64,000 bases of DNA from Nitrospira sp. (GCA_030123605.1 CP126123.1:2398001-2462000); one strand, 5' to 3'; numbered from the stretch's first letter, positions 8,172 to 15,318 are shown. The notes: generated from the letters alone by a model not told the origin. Numbers and translations are program-made.

Positions 8172-8954
8172 TTAGCGTTCATGTTTGGCCAGAAACTCTT
8201 CGTAGGGGGAAAAAGCGCGGTAGCCTTTCCCCTTATTGATTCTGGCTTGGCGCGTCCTAGCGATGCGGCCCTGAAGATACTCAAAGAGTGCGCTTGCCTT
8301 TTCAAGTGGCACCAAGCGCCATTGCGCACCGAAATTGCCTTCTATGTTTCGTCCAATGGCACCGTAGTTGAAGTGCGTCTTTCGTGTGGGATCAGAGCCA
8401 GCGAAATCATTGTATCGTTTGATCAGATACTGGATATACCGACTGGCGTTTTGATCGGCGCCGATTGTCCCCAGTGGCACATTCACGGATATTTTCTTCC
8501 TTGTGGCCTTTACGTTGATCGTATGTGCCTGCATGGCACCTGGGCTGTTGATAGCAACATTCCTAGAGTTGTTGACCACGGACATTCTCCGAAAATCGTT
8601 GAGGACTATCTTCGCGAAGAACCCATCTTGCTGTGTCACAGGGCGACCCGCATCGTTTTCGTGAATCGACTTCATTTCCAATAGAGCGTCCACTGTATAG
8701 AGCTCGGGTTCGGAATCGATTACCTTATGGTGATGACGACACAGCAGAATGAGGTTGACAAAGGCCTGCCGATCTTCCTCGGACTGCGCGGGATCGAATC
8801 GGGGGCCGCCGGCCTGCCTCGCTTTGATGTGACAAATCTCACCAGTGACAATGCCAGCGCGCTCAACGATCGGGAGTTGGCATCCAGGATACGCGCAGAT
8901 GTTCCCGGATAGTGCAAATAGTTGTTTGATCGTCTTCTCGGTGAGCTCAGCCAC
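8172..8954 (-). CDS. HNH endonuclease domain protein
   Basis: A 260-residue cassette protein. The N-terminal 110 residues form an HNH nuclease: zinc ligands CAYPGC near 20-25, the HNH His in CHIKARQAGG, and LLCRHHHKVID. The remaining 150 residues, containing a repeated Asn/Val-rich stretch and a basic tail (RTRQARINKGK), are not recognised and may set target specificity. The start is GTG with AAGGA six nt upstream. The stop lies immediately before the attC. Such nucleases in cassettes often belong to defence systems (inference). Confidence 0.85.
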   Translation of the reverse strand: MAELTEKTIKQLFALSGNICAYPGCQLPIVERAGIVTGEICHIKARQAGGPRFDPAQSEEDRQAFVNLILLCRHHHKVIDSEPELYTVDALLEMKSIHENDAGRPVTQQDGFFAKIVLNDFRRMSVVNNSRNVAINSPGAMQAHTINVKATRKKISVNVPLGTIGADQNASRYIQYLIKRYNDFAGSDPTRKTHFNYGAIGRNIEGNFGAQWRLVPLEKASALFEYLQGRIARTRQARINKGKGYRAFSPYEEFLAKHER

Positions 8955-8969
8955 TACGATTCCTTAGAC

Positions 8970-9030
8970 ACATAACGCTCGCGATGAGCGACGCTGTCTC
9001 ATAGTGTCGGCCTCCATCGCCTTGTTAGGC
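8970..9030 (-). repeat. attC site (MazF cassette, 61 bp)
   Basis: Plus-strand boxes ACATAAC (8970-8976) and GTTAGGC (9024-9030). The inner sequence carries GCGATGAGCGACGC-type arms. It lies directly 3' of the MazF gene. Confidence 0.75.
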
Positions 9031-9053
9031 ATGGTTTCTCAGACTCGCACTCA

Positions 9054-9398
9054 TCATGACGCGTTGCCCGCACGGAGGAGGTCCACCACAGCATCGACGA
9101 GTTGCTTCAACGACGGCGACTTCAGTGTGGCAACCTCTGAGACGATGAGATCCCGATTGGCGGTGAAGAGTTTACCAGGACGAGCATAGCTCAGGACCCG
9201 CAACGAGCCAGCGGAGAAGCTGGTGTCCTCTAACCTGATTGATCGAGTGTCGCCGTAAGGCTTGCTTGTCACTTGGCAGAGAATCCAGTCGCCCCGCCCG
9301 GCGTCAGCAAGCACCACAGCCGGACGCAGTTTGGTTTGTGACGAGTCGGAAAAGGGAAAGCGGACGAGGACTACGGCACCTGCTGTAGGTGTGACCAT
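9054..9398 (-). CDS. mazF: MazF/PemK-family mRNA interferase toxin
   Basis: A 114-residue type II toxin of the MazF/PemK fold. It has the expected opening GAVVLVRFPFSDSSQ, then KLRPAVVL and a WILCQVTS segment. The family cleaves mRNA at short sequences unless bound by its antitoxin. The reading frame is intact. The start ATG (9398) would overlap the restored end of the upstream antitoxin by about 28 nt, the usual compact layout of this pair. Its antitoxin is frameshifted, so the toxin may be free, inactive or controlled by slippage. Confidence 0.88.
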   Translation of the reverse strand: MVTPTAGAVVLVRFPFSDSSQTKLRPAVVLADAGRGDWILCQVTSKPYGDTRSIRLEDTSFSAGSLRVLSYARPGKLFTANRDLIVSEVATLKSPSLKQLVDAVVDLLRAGNAS

Positions 9399-9591
9399 GC
9401 TTCGTCCTCTTCCGGCCGGTTCCAGTCCTCGGCCAGCGCCGCTTCACTGAGCAGCGCACTTTCGGCCCCCCCGCCACCGGTCGTTCCTCCAAAATCATGA
9501 CCAGTGCTCGCCGGGCTGCAGAAAGATGGACGGGCTCAAGCAGTCGCACATTACCGTGCTCATCAATCACCGCTTCGACCGTTCGGATCAT
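9371..9591 (-). pseudogene. Frameshifted antitoxin partner of MazF
   Basis: The gene starts at ATG 9591 with a strong GGGAGGG box. The first 40 residues read as a typical small antitoxin (MIRTVEAVIDEHGNVRLLEP...). At a run of seven C on the plus strand (9467-9473) the frame is lost. One base more in that run restores a C-terminus reading ESALLSEAALAEDW followed by RPEEDEAW and a stop at 9371-9373, which is the toxin-binding tail expected for this family. The frame as it stands runs on to 9304 with unrelated residues. It could be a mutation, a sequencing error in the homopolymer, or a slippage site. Confidence 0.75.
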
Positions 9592-9636
9592 CGTTTTTCC
9601 CTCCCTCTGAAGGCATACATAAAGCTGGCCATGCAT

Positions 9637-9714
9637 GGCTAACACTCTACGCTCTGCGGTCGGGAGGCGAGCAGCGTGAGCCCCCGGATCTGCTGCATTG
9701 CAGGATTGGGTAGC
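9637..9714 (-). repeat. Degenerate attC site
   Basis: Boundary boxes are GGCTAAC (9637-9643) and a poor match GGGTAGC (9708-9714). It lies where an attC is expected between two oppositely unrelated cassette genes, which is the main support. Confidence 0.45.
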
Positions 9715-9716
9715 TA

Positions 9717-10118
9717 CTACGACAGAGCATCGAAATCGGCGAAGGCAGGAGGATCACCAGTGTGGATCACCCTAACTCGCTGAAACGGTGGATACTGCTT
9801 TCCTCGTTCGTTGTAGATGAGAACACGGCGCCCCTGCCATATCAGTTCGTCCTCGACCAGCTTGCACAACGCACGGTCGACTCCAGCCACGAAGACGAGG
9901 TTGCCCGACCTGTGCATCGCGGCATCCATCGCTCCTCCATCGCCTCCGTGGTACCTCTTGTCGAGGCCCTTGGACGCCATGCCAATCCGAACGGGACGCC
10001 TGTCCTTGTCAGTTTGCGCGTAGACGCACCCTTCATGCGGAAACTTGTCCCGTGCGTCGGTCAGCTTCGCAAACTTGGACCAACGAAGCTCGATCTGAGC
10101 GGGCGGTGTTGGCGTCAC
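9717..10118 (-). CDS. Cassette protein, 133 aa, possibly GIY-YIG-like
   Basis: A soluble 133-residue protein. The segment GCVYAQTDKD...VRIGMASKGLDKRYHGG resembles the opening strands of the GIY-YIG nuclease fold (VY...RIG...L..RY), but the full set of catalytic residues cannot be confirmed, so this is only a suggestion. The start is a GTG with GGAGGT about 10 nt upstream. It is a single-gene cassette between a degenerate attC and the IS-interrupted attC. Confidence 0.6.
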   Translation of the reverse strand: MTPTPPAQIELRWSKFAKLTDARDKFPHEGCVYAQTDKDRRPVRIGMASKGLDKRYHGGDGGAMDAAMHRSGNLVFVAGVDRALCKLVEDELIWQGRRVLIYNERGKQYPPFQRVRVIHTGDPPAFADFDALS

Positions 10119-10150
10119 TCGATCGGCACCTCCGGGTCAGCCTGTCGGCT

Positions 10151-10209
10151 GCCGAACGGCGAAGCTCAGTGGCGCCGCTTTCACGGCGTCCGCTGGAGCG
10201 CTTTGTTAG
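10151..10209 (-). repeat. attC site interrupted by an IS5-family element
   Basis: Starts with GCCGAAC (a T-to-G change in the usual GCCTAAC) and ends at GTTAG, where the IS begins. Its body is nearly identical to the attC at 13053-13112. Joining the sequence to the right flank of the IS at 11383 rebuilds GTTAGGT, a correct GTTRRRY core. Confidence 0.8.
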
Positions 10210-10361
10210 GGACGGTCTGATCAATTCACGTGTCCGCTCGGAAATCTGTTCCTGAGCTGATCACCAGGGGGAATTCGGTGGATATCCACTGGTCCGGGCG
10301 CCTGTTTGTGGGGCTCATCCACTGTCCGATGGCCCACTGCAAGCCTCCGGACACACCGCTC

Positions 10362-11309
10362 CTACGTTCCCACCACCAGCCGGTGTCGCGCGACGTACAG
10401 ATTTGCTAAGCCGCATGAGACGAAGAGCCAATTGGTGTTCTTCGCCAGCCCACGGTAGCGGACTTTCGCCCACCCAAAGATCCGCTTGATCACCACGAAC
10501 GCATGTTCGACTTTGGCCCGGACCTTCGATGTTGTCCGGTTCTTTGCCCGCTCCCCCTCACTCAGGGGCCGATGCCGATAGGCTTTGGCCTGGATGAAAC
10601 TCGTGGCTTCAGGGGCGTGTTGCTGAATGACCGCGCGGTGCCCGCTGTAGGCCGCGTCCCCCCAGACCCGCGTCTCCTGGCCATGCAGGAGGTCCGGCAA
10701 CACCTGGCTGTCATGCACGTTGGCCGCGGTGGCCGCCACCGCATGGATCAGCTTGGTTCGGCTGTCCACGCCAATATGCGCCTTCATGCCAAAGTACCAC
10801 TGGTTGCCTTTCTTCGTCTGATGCATCTCCGGATCCCGTTCCTTGGTGCGATTGTTCGTCGAACTGGGGGCGCTGATGATGGTGGCGTCGACGATGGTGC
10901 CCCGGCTGATCTGTAGCCCGTGCTCGGCCAAATACGTCTGGAGCACCCCAAAGAGCTGCTCACCCAACTGGTGCGCCTCCAAGAGATGCCGAAATTTACA
11001 GATGGTGGTCTCGTCGGGCACCGGCTCACGGCCCAGATCAATCCCCACAAAGTGCCGCATGGCCCGTGAGTCGTACAACGCCTCCTCGACCGCCGGGTCC
11101 GACAGATTGAACCATTGTTGCAGACACAGCATGCGTTCGACTCCCACCGGTGGGCGCCCCGGCCCCTCGGCCTTCGGATAGACGGGTTCGATTGCGGCCA
11201 CCAGGTCCGCCCACGGCACGACGCGATTCATTTCGTCGAGAAACCGTTCCCGCCGAGTGGGCTTACGATACTGTTCAAACGTGACCTCGGCAAAGGTCTG
11301 TTGCGGCAT
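10362..11309 (-). CDS. IS5-family transposase (DDE)
   Basis: A 315-residue transposase, intact. It has the N-terminal region common to the IS5 group (FLDEMNRVVPW, then LCLQQWFNLSDPAVEEALYD) and the DDE catalytic residues in GTIVDAT, VWGDAAYSG and the signature R(3)E(6)K (RAKVEHAFVVIK). A GAGGAGG ribosome binding site lies before the ATG but is placed inside a hairpin (11314-11336) that could block translation when transcription enters from outside. Confidence 0.95.
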   Translation of the reverse strand: MPQQTFAEVTFEQYRKPTRRERFLDEMNRVVPWADLVAAIEPVYPKAEGPGRPPVGVERMLCLQQWFNLSDPAVEEALYDSRAMRHFVGIDLGREPVPDETTICKFRHLLEAHQLGEQLFGVLQTYLAEHGLQISRGTIVDATIISAPSSTNNRTKERDPEMHQTKKGNQWYFGMKAHIGVDSRTKLIHAVAATAANVHDSQVLPDLLHGQETRVWGDAAYSGHRAVIQQHAPEATSFIQAKAYRHRPLSEGERAKNRTTSKVRAKVEHAFVVIKRIFGWAKVRYRGLAKNTNWLFVSCGLANLYVARHRLVVGT

Positions 11310-11313
11310 GGGC

Positions 11314-11336
11314 GCGCCTCCTCAGATGTGAGGCGC
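11314..11336 (-). promoter_or_regulatory. Hairpin covering the transposase ribosome binding site
   Basis: Arms GCGCCTCA and TGAGG(A)GGCGC pair just upstream of the transposase ATG and include the GAGGAGG box. Many IS elements use such a stem to limit expression from outside promoters; the use here is inferred. Confidence 0.45.
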
Positions 11337-11392
11337 CATCCTTAGCACATAACACGAGAGGAATAAATCAGACCTTCCCTAGGTCAGTCAGC

Positions 11393-11616
11393 CTATTCAG
11401 TAGCGAGAAACTCCTCGACTGACAGGCCGACATCGCGGGCAATCTGACGGAGCAAGGACGGCGAGATATCTCGACCCGGAGGAAGGGAACGGTTGTGACG
11501 CGGCCGTCTGCATGCCGGAACTGCTTATGTGAACCCCGCTGTCGCACTTCTCGAAACCCAAGCCGCTCCAGGATGGTCACCACCTCGCGTGGCTTGAGGA
11601 CAGGCGGCTTGCCCAT
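11393..11616 (-). pseudogene. hicA: HicA toxin gene, frameshifted
   Basis: The first 45 residues match HicA (LKPREVVTILERLGF, then the active-site region RQRGSHKQFRH and TTVPF). About position 11480 one base is missing. In the shifted frame the expected ending appears (PGRDISPSLLRQIARDVGL, then SVEEFLATE) and stops at 11393-11395, just before the attC. The literal frame runs out into the IS boundary at 11368. HicA family members are small mRNA interferases; this copy should be inactive. It follows hicB by three bases. Confidence 0.8.
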
Positions 11617-11619
11617 CGA

Positions 11620-11829
11620 CTAACTGAGCTGCACCGTCTGAATCCCGACAAATTCGGTTTCCAGCGTCGGCTCGCCGTCCTCCAGCAGCCTGGCCACGAC
11701 CTCCCGGAGGTTGCGGTTCAGATCGTCTAGTGTCTCGCCTTGGCTGTGCGCCCCCGGAAAGCCCGGAACATACCCCACGTACAGCCCGGTATCAGAGTCA
11801 CGCTCGACAACGGCAGTGTAATGTTTCAT
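11620..11829 (-). CDS. hicB: HicB-family antitoxin
   Basis: A 69-residue HicB antitoxin domain (MKHYTAVVERDSDTGLYVG, then PGFPGAHSQGETLDDLNRN). The fold is a degenerate RNase-H-like domain that binds HicA. There is no separate DNA-binding tail. A GGAGG box sits about 10 nt upstream of the ATG. Its partner hicA downstream is frameshifted, so only the antitoxin half is intact. The cassette ends in an attC split by an IS. Confidence 0.85.
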   Translation of the reverse strand: MKHYTAVVERDSDTGLYVGYVPGFPGAHSQGETLDDLNRNLREVVARLLEDGEPTLETEFVGIQTVQLS

Positions 11830-11890
11830 GGGAAAGGAGCCTCCACGTCCGCCCCAACGATAGCAGAAAAGCTTCTTCCGCTCCAGCGCT

Positions 11891-11953
11891 GTCTAACGCC
11901 AAAGCTCAGGGGCGCGCCGCTTGCGGCGCGTCCCCTGCAGCGCCGGGTTAGCC
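11891..11953 (-). repeat. attC site (63 bp)
   Basis: Boxes GTCTAAC (11891-11897) and GTTAGCC (11947-11953) enclose a strong inner palindrome (GGGGCGCGCCGC/GCGGCGCGTCCCC). The stop codon of the adjacent cassette gene (11948) is formed by the right-hand box. Confidence 0.85.
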
Positions 11954-12547
11954 CTCCAGCGACTTGTCATGGAAATCAACCCGTCCGACGAAGAGTGCTT
12001 CGAGGATTGACTCCTCGGTCCATGGTTGTCCCATTGACGTGAGCTGATGATTGCCCACGCGCTCGCCGGACCAGTATGCCCGACCAACGAAGTCGAGGGT
12101 TTGCTGATCCATGGAGTGACCTATCTGAAGGAAATTAACCCAGGCTGAGTCGTGTATCGAGTACACGTAGGGGCCAACGGTACTACACCGCTTCAGTAGG
12201 CGCTTGCCCACATGGTCCGGATGTCGTTCAGCGTAATTCTTCGCTTCTTCAACGCTGTCCAGCAAGAAGATCGCTTGCAACCTACACGGGTACTGCGCGA
12301 ATTGCCTTTGTCGTGAGAGTTCTAGGTTGTATTCGCCAATGTAGCTTCGGAGAAGATTGTTCTGAAACGGGGTGATGAACGTCTTGAACTGCGGATTCGG
12401 CAGGAACATCAATTTCGCGTCTGATGGATCGCTTGGCGATGAGCTGAAGCTGCCAATCAGACCGACTTGGTGACGAATCAACCAATCTTTGGGGTCCACG
12501 TACACGTAGAAGTCCCGCGTTTCAGAGGATGCGTGCAGATTCCCCAT
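11948..12547 (-). CDS. Cassette protein of unknown function, 199 aa
   Basis: A soluble 199-residue protein, rich in aromatics, with a segment HDSAWVNFLQIGHSMDQQ and a C-terminal WTEESILEALFVGRVDF. I do not recognise the family. The ATG (12547) is preceded by GAGGT six nt away. The last codons and stop lie in the attC. It occupies a cassette of its own between two HicAB-type cassettes, so a stress or defence role is only guilt by association. Confidence 0.65.
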   Translation of the reverse strand: MGNLHASSETRDFYVYVDPKDWLIRHQVGLIGSFSSSPSDPSDAKLMFLPNPQFKTFITPFQNNLLRSYIGEYNLELSRQRQFAQYPCRLQAIFLLDSVEEAKNYAERHPDHVGKRLLKRCSTVGPYVYSIHDSAWVNFLQIGHSMDQQTLDFVGRAYWSGERVGNHQLTSMGQPWTEESILEALFVGRVDFHDKSLEG

Positions 12548-12563
12548 GCGCTTACCTCGGGAG

Positions 12564-12623
12564 GACTAACGCTTGGCGTGAGCTACCTCGCTTCGGTGAG
12601 TCGGCTCCATGCCTTCGTTAGGC
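12564..12623 (-). repeat. attC site (60 bp)
   Basis: Boxes GACTAAC (12564-12570) and GTTAGGC (12617-12623), with GAGCTACCTCGCTTCGGTGAGTCGGCTC-like paired arms between them. Confidence 0.85.
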
Positions 12624-12624
12624 T

Positions 12625-12813
12625 TCACTTGATTCTTGGGACTCCAAGATCTTTGCAGATCTTACGTGCCAAGTCGTCATCGATTTCGCTATGCCTCGGA
12701 ACTGCCGAACGTTTGTTCTGGCTGGGATTGTGCCACCACGAATGTCGACCGCCTTCTCTCAGCAACTCACACTGATGTCTCCTGAGATGACGAAGAAGTT
12801 CTTCACGCTTCAT
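12625..12813 (-). CDS. hicA: HicA-family toxin
   Basis: A 62-residue HicA mRNA interferase of the short type, with the active-site His in REGGRHSWWHNP and the usual SEIDDDLARKICKDLGVP ending. The frame is intact. Its ATG overlaps the stop of the upstream hicB gene by four bases, so here the antitoxin gene comes first. Both sit in one cassette closed by the attC at 12564-12623. Confidence 0.88.
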   Translation of the reverse strand: MKREELLRHLRRHQCELLREGGRHSWWHNPSQNKRSAVPRHSEIDDDLARKICKDLGVPRIK

Positions 12814-13022
12814 ACGGCGATAGGCTCTTCTTGAAAGCCCTCGCCTGCCGCCTCGATCGCCTCACGGCGATTGAACTCCAGCGCCTCCTGGAGCGTGGTC
12901 TTCAGTGTCTCGAGCAATTCCTCTTTGGTCCCCTCCTGGCAATTGACGCCTGGCACCTCCTCAATCCATCCGATCCACCATGGACCAGACTGCTTAATAA
13001 CTGCTGTGTAAGCTTCTCGCAT
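12810..13022 (-). CDS. hicB: HicB-family antitoxin
   Basis: A 70-residue antitoxin (MREAYTAVIKQSGPWWIGW, then EEVPGVNCQEGTKEELLETL). The start at 13022 is chosen because GGGAGG lies six nt upstream; in-frame ATG codons further up lack such a box and enter the cassette boundary. It overlaps hicA (ATGA). It should neutralise the downstream HicA. Confidence 0.85.
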   Translation of the reverse strand: MREAYTAVIKQSGPWWIGWIEEVPGVNCQEGTKEELLETLKTTLQEALEFNRREAIEAAGEGFQEEPIAV

Positions 13023-13052
13023 GCAAACCTCCCATTGGTTGTTGCTCATGAA

Positions 13053-13112
13053 GCCTAACGCGAAGCTCAGTGGCGCCGCTTTCACGGCGTCCGCTGGAGC
13101 GCTTTGTTAGGC
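13053..13112 (-). repeat. attC site (60 bp), near twin of the one at 10151
   Basis: Boxes GCCTAAC (13053-13059) and GTTAGGC (13106-13112). The body differs from the attC at 10151-10209 by only a base or two, although the two cassettes encode unrelated proteins. Confidence 0.92.
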
Positions 13113-13126
13113 CGGTGGCGGTTGCC

Positions 13127-14305
13127 TCAACTTTTGAACCACTCATCGATCGCCAAGAGAAGCTGATTCGCGTTGTCTGCTCCATCTTGGGCCTTCGTGA
13201 TTTGCCCCGCATCACAGTACGCCTTCTCGTGCACCAACTCTTTTCGGCATTTCTGGAATTTCTGTGCGGCTTCGATAATTGCTGGTTCTGAGCAACCAAG
13301 CAGCTGAAGTTTATCGGCCAAGGATTTGAAATCGTATTCCTTGAACTTTTTCAGACCGTGATCCCGAACTATCCGAAGATGAAGAAAAGCTTCAAGCCAC
13401 ATTCCCGTGAATACGATCGCGATCATGGCCTGTTTGAAACTCCTCTGCTCATGATCGAAAGTGATAATCCATCCAGGGCTGCCACCATCCTTCAGTCTTC
13501 GGCCCGCGTTGGTGAGTTCATGCATCTTCAAATGGGCACTAATGGCAATGGCTTTGTAGACGGAGACGTTGGTGATGGCGAACTGGTTCATGGTGTTGTT
13601 GGGCATCTTGCGCTTCTGTAACAGGCTTCGCACCTCTTCAACAGTGCGAGGCGGATTCGTCAGATGGATGACTGCATGACAGTTCGGACACACCGGCCGT
13701 AGGTCTTCAACTGGGTCCACCTCGTACTCTGCGCCGACTTCAGAGAGCGGTTTGATGTGATGCACATGGATGAAACCAGCCGCTATCTCGCCATAGATTG
13801 CGCCGAAATCAAAACCACAGGCGGCGCAAATTGCCCCATGCACTTCGATGCATCTTTCTCTAGCAACTGGGTTGCGCTCATATGCATTGACACGCACTTC
13901 TCGAACCGCTCCTTCGAAGAGCGGCTCGCTGTCCCCAACCTCGTTCGCAGATGCTTCGCCAGACGTGGAGTACCCGCTCGCCACAAGGGCATCCACGACT
14001 TCGTTTCTGAGTTGCCATACGAAACCTCGATCGGCGGTATGCGTCCCTGTCGCAATGACATGCCACCATTCATATTCGTCTGGCCCAAGCCCATCGGGAT
14101 GCGCACCAAAGCTCTCTCGGACTTTGCGACCGATGCGGCCCATTGAGTTATTCACCTGAACTACCGCAGACAAGCCGAGGATCTTGCGAAGCTGCCCTGC
14201 GCTTGCGGCTTGATGCGGAGAGAACAGGAGAGCCTGGAACACTCTGGAGTCCGTTCCGGTTAATGTCGGGATGACCGTCTTCACCGCTTCAACTAGCGAC
14301 GACAT
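13127..14305 (-). CDS. HNH endonuclease fused to a HEPN-like domain
   Basis: A 392-residue cassette protein. Residues about 1-120 are unassigned; about 140-235 are an HNH nuclease of the McrA type (ICAACGFDF, HVHHIKPLSEVG, LRPVCPNCHAVIH). After a junction near KRKMPNNTMNQ, the last 160 residues are helical and end with RKELVHEK, an R-x4-H pattern typical of HEPN RNase domains. The combination suggests a nucleic-acid-targeting defence protein (inference). The DNA at the junction contains a GTTGGGC core box (13598-13604), so the gene may join two former cassettes. Confidence 0.8.
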   Translation of the reverse strand: MSSLVEAVKTVIPTLTGTDSRVFQALLFSPHQAASAGQLRKILGLSAVVQVNNSMGRIGRKVRESFGAHPDGLGPDEYEWWHVIATGTHTADRGFVWQLRNEVVDALVASGYSTSGEASANEVGDSEPLFEGAVREVRVNAYERNPVARERCIEVHGAICAACGFDFGAIYGEIAAGFIHVHHIKPLSEVGAEYEVDPVEDLRPVCPNCHAVIHLTNPPRTVEEVRSLLQKRKMPNNTMNQFAITNVSVYKAIAISAHLKMHELTNAGRRLKDGGSPGWIITFDHEQRSFKQAMIAIVFTGMWLEAFLHLRIVRDHGLKKFKEYDFKSLADKLQLLGCSEPAIIEAAQKFQKCRKELVHEKAYCDAGQITKAQDGADNANQLLLAIDEWFKS

Positions 14306-14322
14306 GTGTCCTTCTGGCTCTA

Positions 14323-14394
14323 CGCCTAACGCCCGCGTTGACCGGGCGCGGCGAGCGTGTGCGAGCCAGCGGTCCGGTCGAACGCGATGTTATG
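14323..14394 (-). repeat. attC site (72 bp)
   Basis: Boxes GCCTAAC (14323-14329) and GTTATGC (14388-14394) with inner arms CGTTGACCGGGCGC and CCGGTCGAACGCG. The hicB stop codon is formed in the right-hand box. Confidence 0.9.
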
Positions 14395-14614
14395 CGGCTT
14401 CTACCTCAATGAGTTCGCTTGTGGAGGAAGGGGCCGGGATCGGTTGCCCCTCTTCCTTCAATCCCTCTAGGTGAAGCTCAATCGCTTCGCGAATCAGCGA
14501 AAGGACCTCATCCTTCGATTCACCAGCCGCGACGCATCCGGGAAGGTCTGGAACATACGCGCCAAAGGAGGCGAGTCCCTTTTCGATGACGACGAGGTAT
14601 CGCATACGTTTCAT
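14390..14614 (-). CDS. hicB: HicB-family antitoxin
   Basis: A 74-residue HicB protein (MRYLVVIEKGLASFGAYVPD, LPGCVAAGESKDEVLSLIREA). It is translationally coupled to the upstream hicA through an ATGA overlap. In this module the toxin gene comes first, unlike the one at 12625-13022. The end of the gene lies in the attC core. Confidence 0.88.
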   Translation of the reverse strand: MKRMRYLVVIEKGLASFGAYVPDLPGCVAAGESKDEVLSLIREAIELHLEGLKEEGQPIPAPSSTSELIEVEAA

Positions 14615-14805
14615 TGCTCCTTTTTGAGCCCGGCCTGCTTCAACGCACTGTTCAAGGTGCCCGGCGGAATGTCAATACTTGGCTTTCCCGCAACCGTCAC
14701 TGTGCCCTTCTTCGTCGGATGATGAAATTGGCGATGGCTTCCTTTCATTCGAACCTGAAACCATCCATCGGACTCAAGCATCTCGATGAGTTCTTTGACC
14801 TTCAT
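14611..14805 (-). CDS. hicA: HicA-family toxin
   Basis: A 64-residue HicA with the active-site segment RMKGSHRQFHHPTKKG, then TVAGKPSIDIPPGTLNSALKQAG. Complete and in frame. It forms a cassette with hicB downstream. Family members cleave mRNA when the antitoxin is degraded. Confidence 0.9.
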   Translation of the reverse strand: MKVKELIEMLESDGWFQVRMKGSHRQFHHPTKKGTVTVAGKPSIDIPPGTLNSALKQAGLKKEQ

Positions 14806-14838
14806 GCGCCGAAGCCTACTCCCGCTCGTTTCTGAGCG

Positions 14839-14907
14839 GCATAACGCCGGTGTTCACGGGCGCCGAGCGCGAAGCGCGAAGGCGTCCCGTGGAACACCTT
14901 GCTATGA
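14839..14907 (-). repeat. attC site (69 bp)
   Basis: Box GCATAAC (14839-14845) and a weak second box GCTATGA (14901-14907). Strong inner arms GGTGTTCACGGGCGCC and GGCGTCCCGTGGAACACC support it. Confidence 0.8.
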
Positions 14908-14908
14908 G

Positions 14909-15310
14909 TCATTTGGCCTCGTCCTCAACGCAGTGGTCGCGTTTGCTTTCGAAAAGTCGCTTTGTCTTTGAATCTGCTTCCGTCATTGTCACGACCTGTT
15001 TGCCCCCGGTGTCTGTAACGGAATAGACGTAGCTTTCATTCGTGAGGGCGCCCAGGTTGGTGCTGCGCCCATTGGATGGGCTAGATATGTAAAAGAACGT
15101 GTCGTAGAAGATGTCGTGCGAGAGATGGCAAATGTTGTGGCTCGGGACCGCGAGTGTCTTTGCCTCTTTCCTCGGCCAGCCTAAATCGCGACGTTCCTGT
15201 TGGACTGAGACGACCAGCTCAGAATCAGATTCGTTGCGGATGAAATTTGATGCGGAAATGACGCAGCCCTGCAAGGCGCCGAAGAGGATCGCCATCAGGG
15301 CCTTACGCAT
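14909..15310 (-). CDS. Small lipoprotein in a cassette
   Basis: About 133 residues with a lipoprotein signal: hydrophobic LMAILFGALQGC, the Cys being the predicted lipidation site, followed by a beta-rich mature part with no recognised domain. The ATG at 15310 gives an MRK start suited to a signal peptide. An in-frame ATG at 15322 lies inside the cassette core box itself and is a possible alternative. No Shine-Dalgarno is seen for either. Confidence 0.65.
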   Translation of the reverse strand: MRKALMAILFGALQGCVISASNFIRNESDSELVVSVQQERRDLGWPRKEAKTLAVPSHNICHLSHDIFYDTFFYISSPSNGRSTNLGALTNESYVYSVTDTGGKQVVTMTEADSKTKRLFESKRDHCVEDEAK

Positions 15311-15318
15311 TAAATGAC

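Larger units (their letters stand above)
10210..11378 (-). mobile_element. IS5-family insertion sequence
   Basis: About 1,169 bp with imperfect 18-bp terminal inverted repeats: GGACGGTCTGATCAATTC (10210-10227) and GAATAAATCAGACCTTCC (11361-11378). Flanking tetranucleotides are TTAG on the left and CTAG on the right, a near match to a YTAR target duplication typical of IS5 relatives. It carries one intact transposase gene and disrupts the attC of the HicBA cassette. Confidence 0.85.
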
